Assembly (NCBI RefSeq): GCF_003073045.1
Contig: NC_037591.1
Coordinates: 26,507,319-26,571,318, forward strand
DNA length: 64,000 bases
Direction: 5' to 3'
From: Pomacea canaliculata
Lineage: Eukaryota > Mollusca > Gastropoda > Architaenioglossa > Ampullariidae
The notes below the pieces were generated by a model that saw nothing but the letters and a program-made list of their open reading frames with translations, searched no databases and was not told where the DNA came from. A program made the position numbers and the translations under genes. Of this stretch, positions 11,701 through 25,400 are shown piece after piece. The stretch's first letter is position 1; each line of letters begins with the position of its first letter.

Positions 11701-14700
11701 AAGTCAACCGCACTCCAAAACCATTCAAGATTAAAATTGGTCCTAAACAGAAGGTAAGAAAGGCATTTACTGTTATTAAAATATTGAACAAAAAGCATAT
11801 TTCTTCGAGATAATTTAGTGTTATAAAGAAAATCAGTTGCACCAAAGTAAATTTGTGCCACAATCATAAGTGAAAAACTTACTATACTTGATAATGTCAT
11901 ATCTGGCATGTGAACCAATTACAGCAACAGACAGAGAGAGAAAGAGAGCAAAATCAAAGGATGAGAAATATTCATGCTAATACAGACTATTGCCTTAAAA
12001 CAGAACGATCACTCTTACGGCAAACATGACAAGACGACAGGCTATAGGATGTGAAGGGATATTTTTACCTTTGCTGTCTCAGCCCCAGGTTCATGTAAGG
12101 TGTGTGTTATAAAGTACAGCACATCATGGTCATCTGACACAAAAGAACACTTTGTAAGACACAGAAGGTACCCATGCTGCTAAAGATGGGATTGATCAAT
12201 TTACATCAAAGTATAACAACTAAATTCAGTGCTATTTTCAAAGTGTTGTTTGTAAAATTTCATTATTTAAAACGTCATTCAGATCTGTCAAAATTACCAA
12301 AACTGTATGAATTATTACTTTTACAGACAGAACACTTTAATTCATGCAGTCTTTCTAGCCTTTCAACTAACCTGCAAGACCACCTGTGGCAGCAGATACT
12401 CCCAGATAGCCACTGGGTGGCAAAATAACGTTGACGGCTCGCATGCATAACTCAAAGTCATCTGGTTTGTTGCTTAGGCCATTGTTCACCATCACCTGTC
12501 ACCATCATGTAGACTATATGCAAACTATTCTGCATAATCACAGCTGCCAAAACAATAATTTACCCCAATCAGAGGTGTCACGCTTGTCACTCCCTGTAGT
12601 GCTAGCACAATTAAGAAATCCTCACTTTTAGTACCTTGTTTACTGCTTCAGTTTGACCTACTTTTACTCTCATGCGTGGTTAAGGCTTTTTTAAACTCAG
12701 AATAAAGGAAAATAAAAGATGCAAAAAGTATCGATTTCCATTGTATTTCATTAAAATGTACTTAATTATAAAAGAGTGTGTAAAGGGCAACTTTGACGCA
12801 TGGTCAAAGCACTGACTATAATATGGTTGCAAACATGAACCACCATGAGGCTTACCGTCAGGGCTTGCTTGTAATACTCAATACGGACACGAACTGGAAA
12901 AGGTTTGTTACGGAAATCACGAAGGCACCCACCTAGCTGCTGACTGCTCCCATCACTGTGACAAAAGAAAATTTATATACATCTGACAGGTAAAGAATAT
13001 CAGCACATTCCAGACCAAGAAACTTCTGCTACTGTTATATGTCACTAACATCAACAAAACTCTATCAAAAGCAACATCTGCATCATTTCATCCATTACAT
13101 GACAAGAAGGAGAACCTTAAAGTCCTCCTAGTGGACCATAAAAATGAAAATCTAAAATCTTTGCCTCCTCTCATTATAGTTTCTCTTATTTCATGTAATC
13201 CTTAGCAATGAGTAAATGAGTGATATGGGTTTTCATGTCAAGAAAAACCCATATTATGAAATCCCAATGCATAAATAAAACTCATAACAGATGAACCAGG
13301 AAAAATCAATTCAAACGTTAGTACCTGGAAGCAATTAACAGCTGAGATCAATGATCATATTATAGTCAGTCCTTACATAGCAGTTTCAGCCTATTATGAC
13401 TGCACAGGTGTGCACGCATACACACACTCAACACACAGACCATCAACATGTGCATACAAGATATAAAAAATTTGATCAGCATCAAAGCCACGCCAGTTCA
13501 TCATGAGCAACCACTCTGGTATAGTCTACAGCTGGCTTACTATATATATACTATCGTATATATAGTATACAGATCTAGTTTACTGCACAACGCACTGCAG
13601 TATGGTTCAAGTTTACAAGAGGAATGAAAATGCATGCATTAAAATACGAGATTAAAAACACTACAGAATGTGGTTTTAACCCATGACCATCAAGATATCT
13701 TTATCATGTATGGACTGTCATCAAATTACTCTCACAGATTATTAAATTTACCCAGTTGTTTACAAGAAGATTCATTCAAAATCACAAAACCAAGGCCATT
13801 GATCAGTGACAAAAAAACATAAAGGTAATATAAAAGTATACAAAAAGCCAGTTTCACAAATTTAAGCTTGTTTACAGGGCACCACAGACATAATTATTTC
13901 CAGTTTTGACTATAGCTGAAAAACCATATTTATGCAGTGATTAATGATAAAACTCTGAACTGTGATGAGTTAAGCATGAAGGTGTTTCAGGGAGAGTTAC
14001 GTTATTTAAAAAAAATAAAATTAAAAATCTCGCACAAAAGCCTACAGATGTTTCCATACTCAACAGTTGTGCATAAAAAATATTTTTAAAATTAAAAATG
14101 ACAGTAATGAAGACTGGACCATAAAATATGGATCAGAAAGTTGTGAAAATCTTCAGAAAGATGTTGCTAGCTTGAAAGTATCATGATCTTCAATAATCAC
14201 CGTCTGTTCTTTCTCCTATCCTAGATCTTAGTTGATATATGATTTTGAAGATAGAAATTATTTCTAATTTACTAGCTTCACATTCCAAGGGTACAGCTAT
14301 CTGATTTTTGAAGCAAAAGAGTACTATGCTGAACTTGGCAGAAATGTTCATGACTACGTTAACGTGTTAGGATGGATCTTTAGAGTGGTAATTATCCTGT
14401 GGTCACAACGTAAATACTTCAAACCAATTCAGAACTGTTTACCCATTTACATCATTAATTGAACAATTTTCTGTATTATGCATAAAAGTCTTTTATTTTT
14501 CTGTATGTCAAACCAAACTTTATGAAGTGATATTAAAAATCATATATTTTTATTCGTTTAAAACAAATATGGGAAAATAATGAAGTAGAAAACTGCTTAA
14601 ATTAATACAACGTCTCTGTGTGTTTAACCTTCAACTATCTTTGAGAATACTAGATCTTCCTACATAGTTGACCTGTAAATCCACAATGGAATTTCCGTGC

Positions 14701-17700
14701 ATATCAGAGTTCGGACACATTTGCATCACTGAAAAGGTCCTAAAAATAAAAGAGCCATTCCACACAAAAATTATACTAACCTTTGATTTCCATAACAATG
14801 TGGAAAACTCATCTATGTAAGCAGCTCTGATCATTTAGAAGCAGATATATTTTAAGAATGAAATACAATAATCTCTATCTGTATGTCTTACCTCATTTTC
14901 ATAAAAACCCAATGTATTCATAAAAAAATTCTGTAAACTGCCAATTACAATTATCTTTCTCCCAAATCTAGCTATCTAAAACAATCCAACCTGCCTTTTT
15001 AACACATCAAGCCCTTTCTACAAACTAGCTGCTAACAAAGCCAAGACCTAAGCTCTTTGCAGCACAAGAGTTAACATGGCCACCTGAGACTCCCCGATTA
15101 CAGATTAATGTCAGTGAACAAAACCTGTAAAGCCACAATCCTACTTGTTCCTATCTTTAATATCTACACAGTACATGTCTCTAAAAAGGAATAATAAAAA
15201 AAAAGCAGCAGAAGTTAACAAAAACAAGCTGACACCAATAGATAAGTGTGATTCCTGAAAATTTGTATCAAAATGTCAGGAAAGAAAGCATTTTCAACAA
15301 TTAGCGACAACAGATTCTTATCTTAAACAATCATGCAAAACAGCTGTGGCATTAAAGCAATGAAATAATGATGCACACCACAATGTATGACAGAGGGGGG
15401 AGGGGACGATATCCAAGTGAATGTTAGTGGTTAGAAATATAGTTAGGATTACACATAATCTCCATAGCATAACTGTAACAATTACTAGCTAGGTAAATAT
15501 TTACCTGAACACTGTAACAACAAATATTCTTTGATAGCTAATAATTTAAAACAACTGCAGCCAAAGCATAAGAAAAGCCTCATATTTACCTCCCAAAACT
15601 CTCCAAGCTTCAAAATACAACAGGGGAATAATCAGTTGCCGCCTAATTTCAAAGTCTTTCTCCTTTCTTTGTTGCCACTTTCATCTCTCTCTAGGGGCAT
15701 GTACACACACACACACGCGCACTCAAATGTGGACTTGCACACAGCCAACCTCTGGCAGGAAAGCAGTTTGCTGAAGACAAAACCACAGACAAGCAAGCTG
15801 TGTTGCTGGGTGCGTTCTCACTGCCCTGTGATGCATCAACCTGCATGCCCATAATGCCACGTACTATTGCACCTACAGGCCTGTATACAAAGTATTTTCA
15901 AAAACACAGCCCACTGCACTGGTGCATTCCCCCCCCCTCTTCCACTGCCATTCCACCCTAAATGCAAGCAGAATCATCCAGTGCATGTGTCTACATGTTT
16001 ATTTCTGGGTTCTCGTGTCACTGTTAAGAGGGCTCTGCATCACAACAAAGCTGTAACATGTCACATCATGCTTTACTATGTCATGCTGTTTATCACATTC
16101 CCAGAGTTCCCTGTATAAGGGACATCAACTGATCAAAAATGTAATATCTTTAACTCACCTGTTGTGATCAAAGGACATTGTGCCATCATTTACAACTGCC
16201 ATAATGTAGGGATTGTTATGCTGCACACAGGTACAAGATTCAATATAATGAAAAAAAAAAAAAAAAAACCCCAAAAATCCCAACAGTGTGACAACCTAGG
16301 CTCTAAAGGTAATATGAAAATAACACAAAAATAATATATAAACAAATCTTCTAGGTTACAAATTATCTACAATACAAGATGGTGTCAACAGTGTGCAGGT
16401 GTAATTTGTCTGGGTCCTAGTAACACTTGATGGGTTTATTATTATGACAGGCTTAGAGATAGTAAGAGGTAGCGGTGCATTTTACCGCAAGGGACATAAC
16501 TGCTGCTGGTTATCCGTAAAAAATGGCATCAAAGAAAGTGCAGCAACTGCTACTTTAAATAACGATGAAATGTTTTGTTGAAATGTGAGGTACCTGAAAT
16601 TCCACTCTCTCCCCCTTCATCGCCACCGAATCCTCTCACCAATTTCAACTTAATTATTTAAGTATTTTGATATACAAAATGGGGGTCCTTAAACTGGTAT
16701 TGTAAATAATAAAACAAGACTCAAGTGAACTGACCTGATTGTCATTATCAAATGAATCCAGGAAAACACCGAGACCATTCCACTGGTCACTGCTGCCAAA
16801 CACACTGCCTTCAGTTCCCTTTTGACTTGTGAACCATATCGCCTGCAACCACACATTACCACACATGACTACATGCATATTGGTTTGCACAAAGTACATG
16901 ATACAATGAGTCATGAAACATTAAGCAGATAAGTATATTCACATCACTTCACCTTCAATTACAAAAGTAAGTTTATGCTTACAAGAGAGTAAATTGCCCT
17001 CTGATTATATCACTGAAGCTGACTTCAGCTAAGACATATATACACACACATACATATAAAAGTACATACAGGTAATTGTTCATATCAGAAAAGATGCAAA
17101 TGAGTGGAGATGTGCTCTGCTAGATCAAGACATTAAACAATGTAGGATACATGTAAAATCATTCTTTCATGAAGATAGTTTTTCCTCATTTTTCCTTCAG
17201 CAAAATGGAATCTATACTGACTAACCACCCCCCCATCCCTTCCTTGCCCCTTCTGCCCCTGATCCCAGATGTGCATGAATTAAAGGCAAGCTGTGCAGAG
17301 AGGCTATAAAAAAAATGAAACTATTATAGCAAACTGTCCATTAATTTCAAACATTTTTACAACTACATCAATCAAATGTTAACATTGGTTTATGCAACCA
17401 AAATAAACACAATTTAACAATGTGGTTCTTGGAAAATAATCCTGTACTTATTTTACTAAGAAATGTTAACAATAAAGCAGACAGCCACTGAGCAACATCT
17501 GTGACTGATGAAAATATCATAATCTGCTTTTCCTGTTTATAGATCAATATGCTGAAGACAATTTGAGTGGATTTTATAAGGACAATAGTTAAGTAAAAAT
17601 TATGCCAACACACCCCCTATCCAGACTTTTGGGATTAGGTAAGCAAATTGCATAACTATAGCAATGGAATGTACTTTATCCTACAATGTCATGTGTTTCA

Positions 17701-19321
17701 AAACCTCAACAAACTAGATACGCAAGAACTCATATAATAGGAATGTATGACAACACACAATCTTGCTCACTCACCATGCCATCAGCACCTATTCTGCCCC
17801 GCCCAGTCACTCGGACTGCCACTTCCAGCAGCCAGTTCTGTGATACAAGTGGGTTCTTTGACCACACAGACCCTAGTGTCGTGCACAAAAAGATCAAATA
17901 AATAAAATATTATCTATACTATTGAATCTTTATAAAGGTCTCTATCCCCTACTACCTGTTCCTTAAAGGTATGCGAACAGTTCTTATGCAAACCTGTTGC
18001 TAATTAAAAAAAAAAAAAATATATAACTCATGACATACTATTACTATATTAAAATTTTCTAAGTTATAATCAAATACAAAACCTTCATTAACCATCTCCA
18101 AATTATTTTTTAGTACATGTTGATAAATATTTCTCCCTATGGAATTTCAACAACAGCATTTTGTCAACAGTTTCCAATCAAAGTACAAAACAGTTTGCAA
18201 ATTATGAAAAGTTTCCGTTAATGATTGATTGTGTTTTATGACAGTGTCATACTGACAAGATGTGGGACTGTAATAAGCTACAGTGCCTTCGTGGCAGAAA
18301 ACTATTATTAGTAAAATATTATTATGAGCATGTGCACACTAAAATACTTGTGGTCTCTGATTCAATATGCAATTAGTACGGCTGATTTTAACTATTTAAA
18401 GGTAAGATGCAATGTTTAGTCTGCTCACCTTTCTTGCTTCGTAAGGATGGTGTGATACGTATACCTTCATCTCCAGCAAGGGCATCTTTAGTTTGAACAA
18501 AAATACCATGTTAATAAATGACTTCTGACATCTTGCTCTGTTTTCTAACAGTTTGAATGAAACAACTCAGCCTCGGTCTAATTAAAAAAAGGTAAGAAGG
18601 CAGAATTCTTAAAGCATTTACTGCGTTACATCAACAAAATATATATTCCTGAGTGAACAAGTGATGTAAGCACGGTGTAACAATACGATGTCTATCAATC
18701 TTGTCTGAGAGCGATGTCATGGCTAAACATGTCGGTAACGGTCTCTTAAATCTGTCGATGTAACGCATTGCCACACCCCTCTCCCTTGACAATTGTCCAA
18801 TTTGAAAAAAAGCAAATAAATGTTAAATTTCTAACGCTTGTTTAGTGCACTAAATTATATTTTCATTCGCTGATGGATGGACGAGGACATACAAATACAA
18901 ATTTGACATCTGAGAGCATCTTCTTGACATTGTCATTCGATCTTGGTTTCGCGGGGGTTTACGTGACCAAAATCCAACTGACAAGCGAACATGTAGCTGT
19001 TATTGCTTTAAAGTATATATTGGCACTATCTGCAATGAGTTCTATTCATAACGAAAGGCCTGCTTGCATATGGTCAAAACTTGCAGAAACCACATGCGCA
19101 TCTTTCAGTACATGACCAAGACATATGGATACAGGCATGACAACTTTTATGTTGCACTTACCTCCACTGTACTCCCAAAAAGGAATAGAATTATCACGTT
19201 GTACAAGATGCGGACCCTTGAAGCTTAGCTTATATTCAAATCTAGCTTTTGGAAGCTCCGCTAATGCACCATACATGCACAAGATGCACAAGACACGCGC
19301 AAGAACAGCCGTAGCAGACAT
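8767..19321 (-). CDS. LMAN1: LMAN1/ERGIC-53, L-type lectin cargo receptor
   Basis: Mannose-binding lectin that carries selected glycoproteins from ER to Golgi in COPII vesicles. Fifteen exons (5' to 3'): 19321-19162, 18485-18429, 17872-17775, 16842-16735, 16220-16159, 12955-12856, 12495-12372, 12133-12069, 11639-11563, 11160-11100, 10743-10573, 10129-10017, 9828-9660, 9229-9120, 8803-8767. They sum to 1512 nt, 503 codons plus stop, in phase at every junction; human LMAN1 has 510 residues. Visible are a signal peptide, the lectin start FEYKLSFKGPHLVQ, GRGRIGADGM, FDSFDNDNQ and FRNKPFPVR, a coiled-coil stalk (about 260-455), two luminal cysteines eight residues apart beside one membrane span (about 469-489), and a cytosolic tail ending KKFY. 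The KK is the COPI retrieval signal; human ends KKFF. The start ATG at 19319-19321 has A at -3 and precedes the signal peptide directly. Confidence 0.97.
12956..16158 (-). other. largest LMAN1 intron
   Basis: A 3.2 kb intron between the exons ending at 16159 and starting at 12955. It is AT-rich with no coding exon on either strand. An AT palindrome around 13540-13572 (alternating TA blocks either side of CTATCG) is the only structured element noted. Confidence 0.6.
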
Positions 19322-22300
19322 CTTGGGCACGGGAAAAAGGAGGATTGTTTCTTTGATCTCGAACCCGTTTCTCCAAACCGCTTTCAGTTGATTGGACAAA
19401 AAGAAAGCAGCGCATGCGCATTGATTTTCCGAGTGCGGCCCGAGTAGACCGGATCCAGTTTTTCGAAGCCGAACGTGGCTTCGCGGCGTGTTGCCACCTA
19501 TCGGTGAACTTCCCGTTGCTGACGCTTAGCAGGAGGAGATAAATCAAGCTCGTGCTGCGACAGTGATTAATAACAACGCCGCAGGCGCACACCGCGCTGT
19601 AACACGTTCTGCATTTCTATTGGCGGACTTTCCTGGGGTCAAAGGTCAGTAGAAGCCACGGCTTCTCATAAACTAAACTCGCTCGTTAACAGATTGATAT
19701 TAAACGCTTGTCTATCGTTTAATTGGTTTTGAATGATGGAGAGCGAGTATAATCCTTCTCTTGAATGTCTGCAGGCTTCTATATTTAATAGCTGCTGCTC
19801 GCCGATTAAAGCGCTGCTGTACATTGAGCTGTGTAGAGCAGAAAAGTTTAGAAGCTGTGGTAGATATGTTTACAAAAAATCATGAAGTTGCATTTGTTGC
19901 CTATACTTTTAAAATATACCGTGTGCCTGTATGTAAAGCCCTTTGGGCCCGCCTGATAATGGAGAAAGGCTGTAAGAATAGTATTAGAGTAAACGTAAAT
20001 TTGACGACCTAAGGAAAGTTATATTTTGAAAGGAAACATTTATCCCAGGTGGTTATATAGGAGCAGGTGAAGGTGGCCTTTTTAGCAGGGCTCTTAAGAG
20101 CAGCGCACCGGTTCTAAATGCATGATCTTACACAAATAATAGCAATTTTAAATTATAGAAACATTGTCAAAATAATGTCCGCGAGTAATACTAGATCTTT
20201 GCGAATGCCGAGCCAAGAAGAAAAGAACAATTAATATCGGTATAGAATTTATCGTTTGAAATATTTCATACACAGAAGGGAATCGTGGTAAGACGGCTTA
20301 AAATGAATAGAATTTCAAAGTTTATTAATGCTTTTCGATAGCTTTCGGTTACAAACAGTCTGTGAGCGTGTTAAATTATCAGTGATGACCTGATCTTAAG
20401 GGTCAACTCATTCGAGCAGCTGAAAATGTCACAGCTATGTAAAATTAAGCCTGAAACAGAAAAAAGTTAGTTTTGCACTAACACGATGCCCCCTAAAGAT
20501 ATTCTCAGAAGGCAGGTATACAATATGTAGTTAGTGAGTGACAAATTCAGTTTTAACCCCTTAATTTACTAGTTTTAGTAGTTATTTATGATTATATCGG
20601 AAACGTTGGTATCGATCATTTTGACTCAAAGTAATCATTTTCGAAGGATTACTACTCGAATTACTGGGATAAAACGAACAGCAAGTGTGATCTTAATTAA
20701 CAGTCTCAACTTTTTATCTCGTCATCATCTAACACAGACGAGGTTAGGCGAGGGAGATATGTAAGGAGGGAATATGATTCATGGCTAAGGGTAACTTTGG
20801 GGAAAATCCGTTTTGTCACACAGTTCGAAGAGAGGAATAGGGGTTGAGAAGAAGCAGGGTTAGCAAGACAAGAGGTTTGTATATATATATACTAGGATGA
20901 ATTTTTTTTTGGTGAAAGTGACCCGGTGCCTTGTGTGTATGTAGTTTGTTTTGTCTGTTTTGTTTTCACTCATGTGATGTACTCCTATTGTATTTTTTCA
21001 TGTGTATTATCTATGTACATTATGAAATAAAAAATTAACAAATAACGAGTGGAGACTATACAATATAGTTTCTGTAAAATTGTAACTAGAGAACGAGGGC
21101 AATTTTTGTCTGATACATATTGCCATTATAAACAAAATCATCCCCTCCTTACCCAAATACCACGAGCAGTATATAATACCCAGGCTATTTATTGCTGTCG
21201 CAGAATACCGTATCTACACCCGAGCCCAGCGCTGCGGGCTTTTGACGTGGGCGTCATTACAAGAACATGTACGGTACAGGTGACAGGTATACCGGGTCGA
21301 GCACTTGACAGCTACACGAAAGCTGCGCTACTCCACCCGGAACACCAAACATGGCGGTGTTGCCGGGCTAAGGTACACAGATGTGAGACCGACGGTTCAC
21401 GGTTGGAACTGAAAGTCGGCAGCAGGCCTCCCAACGGTAGGTCATACCTGTACATTTCTGACTTTTTTTGTTGGAGTATGGGCGCCAGAAGCTTACGATT
21501 GGAGAGTTGTCGGTAAACTGCAGTAGCATACTAAGTGAGACTGATATAGCCATGCACATAGCAGATCCACCCGTGCAGACATGTCGGGTAGCGCGTTTCT
21601 GTGGGTGCTTTGCCAAATATGCTGGCAGCCTCGGGCGCTGTGTGATTAACCTAATTACTACTCGTTACTTCTAATAAATAAGTTAGATAATTCGATACGT
21701 GTAATGGGATTGGCAGATTTATTGGTGGTGACGACCATTTTAAGAGGTAAATTACTCTTAGGAAATGTCTTCAGGCTAAGTGTTGCAGTTTGAATATTAC
21801 GGTGTTGTGTTTGTTATTGTTGAAATTTTATGTAATCTCACGATGTCTTGTACTGTATCTTTATAATAATTGTTTTGTAATTTGTATACTTCAAAGATTT
21901 TTTTACGTTTTGTATTGTGTAATTTGGAGCCCGGTGTAATATCACAATATTTTCTACCATGTATTTAGAAAGTTTTTAGCAAAGTGTAATCTCACAATAT
22001 GTTTGCGCTTTATCGATGGATCCAGTATCGTAAGCACACGTTGGCCAGAGAATATTGTTGTCTTCATGCGTTGTCGCTGTTTTCTTACTGTGGTGTTTTT
22101 TTCCATAATATTCTGAAGCACGCTTATTATCACATTTGTGTTCTAAACAGCAGCCTATTTTAGGCAATCTTTGATGCACAATGTTCTTTATGTGTCAGAA
22201 CTGTGTTGTAATCAAATGAGTCATGAAATCCCTACACAATGTTAATTGAGATGTGTGTCCGAACTGTGATGCCAAAAAATGTGATCTGTAATTTAGCATG

Positions 22301-22479
22301 CGTAACATACATTCCTGTAAACTGCTTTTTAAAACTGATACTGTTATAATTAATTAATTCTTTTACTACTATCATTTATAATTTGTAATTATTTATCTAC
22401 GATAATTGTTAAATAAGTCAAAGTGGACAAGAGGTGTGCCTGTGCTGTTCTCAGATGTTAGCGAGGTGGCGCCGGTAAT
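19322..22479. other. divergent intergenic region between LMAN1 and the 812-codon gene
   Basis: The two genes are head to head with 3.16 kb between their start codons. CpG-containing sequence at 19390-19640 (LMAN1 side) and 21180-21640 suggests two separate promoters, the second possibly including a 5' non-coding exon of the rightward gene. A 155-codon open frame at 21049-21516 has no coding character that I can defend. The rest is AT-rich. Confidence 0.5.
19391..19419. promoter_or_regulatory. LMAN1 promoter elements: CCAAT box and NRF1-type palindrome
   Basis: ATTGG at 19391-19395 is an inverted CCAAT box, in sense orientation for the minus-strand LMAN1 gene and 70 bp upstream of its ATG. 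GCGCATGCGC at 19410-19419 is a perfect palindrome matching the known NRF1 binding motif. Both are common in TATA-less housekeeping promoters. A full ERSE (CCAAT-N9-CCACG) is not present at this CCAAT. Confidence 0.5.
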
Positions 22480-25400
22480 ATGGCAGACGATGTTGTCCTG
22501 GAGCACGAGATTGACCACATTGAGGACATTTTGGTAGACGATGACCCAGAGGCACTGCTCGGTAAGGCATGCTATTCTTTTCTTCATTCTATTTACGTGT
22601 TTGAGTATGCTCGGGGATGATGTGGAGGAGTGATGGTGGCGCACTTGTGTGTGTGTGTGTTGCCAATCCTACCTCTATTCTAATTTCGCTTTTTCAGATT
22701 TGTGGGTGCTGCAGTCCCGGCACAAACATTGTGATATTACTACTGACGTGACGTCACCTGCCTTGAGGGAGGAGGAGCTCGAGGCACTAGAGCGCCATTT
22801 TCTTATCGACGATGTTGCCTCCTGCTTTGCAACCAGTTTGGCAACAGACGCCGAGACCTCCCTGGATGACCCGTCGTCCGAGGTCAGTTTTTTTTTTTTT
22901 TTAAAAGTTCAGAAGCTCAGCTTGCTGAGAGGTACAATATGTTACCTGTAACGGCCAGCTATAAGATGACGTTACAACAGTTGTGGGCTGTGTGTGTGTG
23001 CATATATAAGTCGTAAATATAGGAACTGGCTGGAAAATGACGTCACAGTGCTGTTCATTTCAGAATGGCAGGAGGGCACCTCACAACTCCGTTGATGATG
23101 ATATCGATGAGGTGGAGATGACCCATGGTCAGCAAGTCGAGACGTCACGGTCAGCGGTCCAAAAGGCAAACAAGCGTGATGGATGTTCCTTGTTTGCTCG
23201 AAAGAAGCTGTCTGCAAGCCAAACCTCTCTCCTCCAAAATGGCGCCGAGGTGACATCAGGGAAAAGCACAACATCAGAGAAGCTGTCGCTTTCTAAAGAT
23301 ATTCTCCTTGATGAAGAGAACGAGGGCCTTATCAGCTTTGACCTACCATTTCTGCCGTTGCCAGGACGATGCTATGACGTCACAGAGCGAGACAGCAAGT
23401 TTACGACAACAGAAAGACAAGCGGCAATACCGCCCCCTTCGGTCTCAGTTTTTCAGCGTGCAGAACCAGCGAGTAAAACAACCGAACCATCGCGAACGTC
23501 ACGTGGCGTAACACCCTTAACTCAAGATGAAAATACGCTGCATGATGTGACGCCCTTAGTTGACCACAGCGGTACGTCACACACACATGACATTGAGCAG
23601 TCAGATTTGCGCAGTGCGTCACCACGAACAAGACCGTTTTTGTCGCGTGCACAAGATCAGATAGCGCGTCACCGAAATCCAGTTACGACGTCACTCACAG
23701 TTTCCTATGGAAGAGGAAGTGAGGTCATGAAAGAGATAGGACGTTCTGAGGTAAGTGTCCTATCCTGGCTCAGGAATAGTTTCACGTCTGCTCGGTCGTA
23801 CAATTATTGTTTCAACAGTTTGGTCAACCAGAGGCAATAAAGTCGGGTGGAGTAGAGAGGGGGAAGGGTAGTCAGAACAACTGAAAATGTTTGTGCTGTG
23901 TTTTTGGAGTGGTGAGGGAAAGGAGCTGGGGTAGAGGTAAGACCAAAAAGTAAAATCGTAAAATGTCTAGAGACAGATCAATCATTGACAGACGCCCTCT
24001 TCTTCACCCAATGTTTTCCTTTTTTTGTTTTTCTCTTGTCAAAGCGAGGGTTTGTAACCGAAGCGTACAGGGGCCGGTCGTGAGCGTGCAAAGTGCAAAT
24101 TTGTCGGCGCCGTCTCTGACGTTCTGCCTTGTAGCCGTCTGGTCGCTCCTGTTGTCGTGTTACAACCTCGCGTGTCGTCGGCGCGATCGGAGCGATAGGC
24201 ACTCATCAGGAAAAAATCACTGGGCACTTCAAGTAGCTGCCGCCTACGTCCATCACGGACAGGAACTGACCTTTGAACTCTACTCTTCATTCTTTTTCCC
24301 TTCCTACTGTAGGTGTCTCCAGGCGCGTCTCACACGAGTAAGGTTTCTTGACGCGGCATTCGTTAGTAAGCGATCGAGAGAGAAAGAGAAAAAGAGAAAA
24401 AGGGCTGTAACAGTACAGTAGCGACAGACTTTTGTCAGGCAGAGAGTGATGTCGAGGGGTAGGGTGTGTGTGTGAAGGGGCAGCAGCGGCAGACAATGGA
24501 GGACATCTTGTTGCCCTTTTTGCTGATTGAAGTAACAAAGTTTCGGATCTGCAATCGTCTGGCCTTTAGAAGATTATTTTTGTCGATGTTGTCATCTGTC
24601 ACACAAGAACGGGTGGGAAGTCGGGTGTGGATACAAAGAGTCATCTTCATGCTCTTACAGTTTTCTCGGTCATCGAGTGTCTCCTACCCACAGTCACAGA
24701 TTTCTTCTCTCCGCGCTCTGGTCATTAGACTTGTTGCGTGCGTGAAGACATGAAGTGATAAAGTGAACAAGCGAGTGTTCTTTATGCATAGAAGATCTTA
24801 AACTTGGGAGTGAAAGAAGGATAAACTGATTAATAATGCTGATATGCATGTGTGGAAACCTTTCTACCTGATGATTAAGTTTTGGCTCTTGAGGTGAATA
24901 AATGAGATTATGAAAACCACCGATTCTGTCATAGTCCGCGCTGTCTGGATTTTTTTTCATTTTTTTCCCCATTTCTCACTAGCTGTTTTTGTTTGTTATC
25001 CTGTATCCGACATCTCGATCTCATTTTCTGTATGTCCTTGACTTGTTCTGCTTACCTCAATCTGTCTTCCGCGCTCTAGATTTTCCTCTCACTACATTTT
25101 CATATCCAAGCAAAGTAATTGCTTTGCGAATACATTTTGATAAATTGTTTACTACATATGTCTAGTCTTGTCAAGATGCAGATGTCATGGGTAGCATATA
25201 GTTTATTACGGGAAAACATTTTTCATTTCCAAAATAGTTTCTCACCTCTCTTGCGACGCATTTACCACCGCAGCCATTTTGTAATTTCCAACAGTCTACT
25301 TGAGACCCTAACACCGGTAGTTTTCTTGAACAAGTTTTGTTGTTGTTTATTATTTGCGAGTTCAGACAAAAAAATGTTGCACTATCGTATTATTTCCTAT

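Noticed and set aside
21049..21516. A 155-codon plus-strand open frame upstream of the 812-residue gene
   Set aside because: Its product has no recognisable motif, it mixes an AT-rich and a CpG-rich half, and no splice sites tie it to the downstream exons in phase. More likely promoter/5' non-coding sequence.
23963..24421. A 152-codon plus-strand open frame inside an intron of the 812-residue gene
   Set aside because: It lies wholly within the intron 23751-25410, whose flanking exons join in phase without it.
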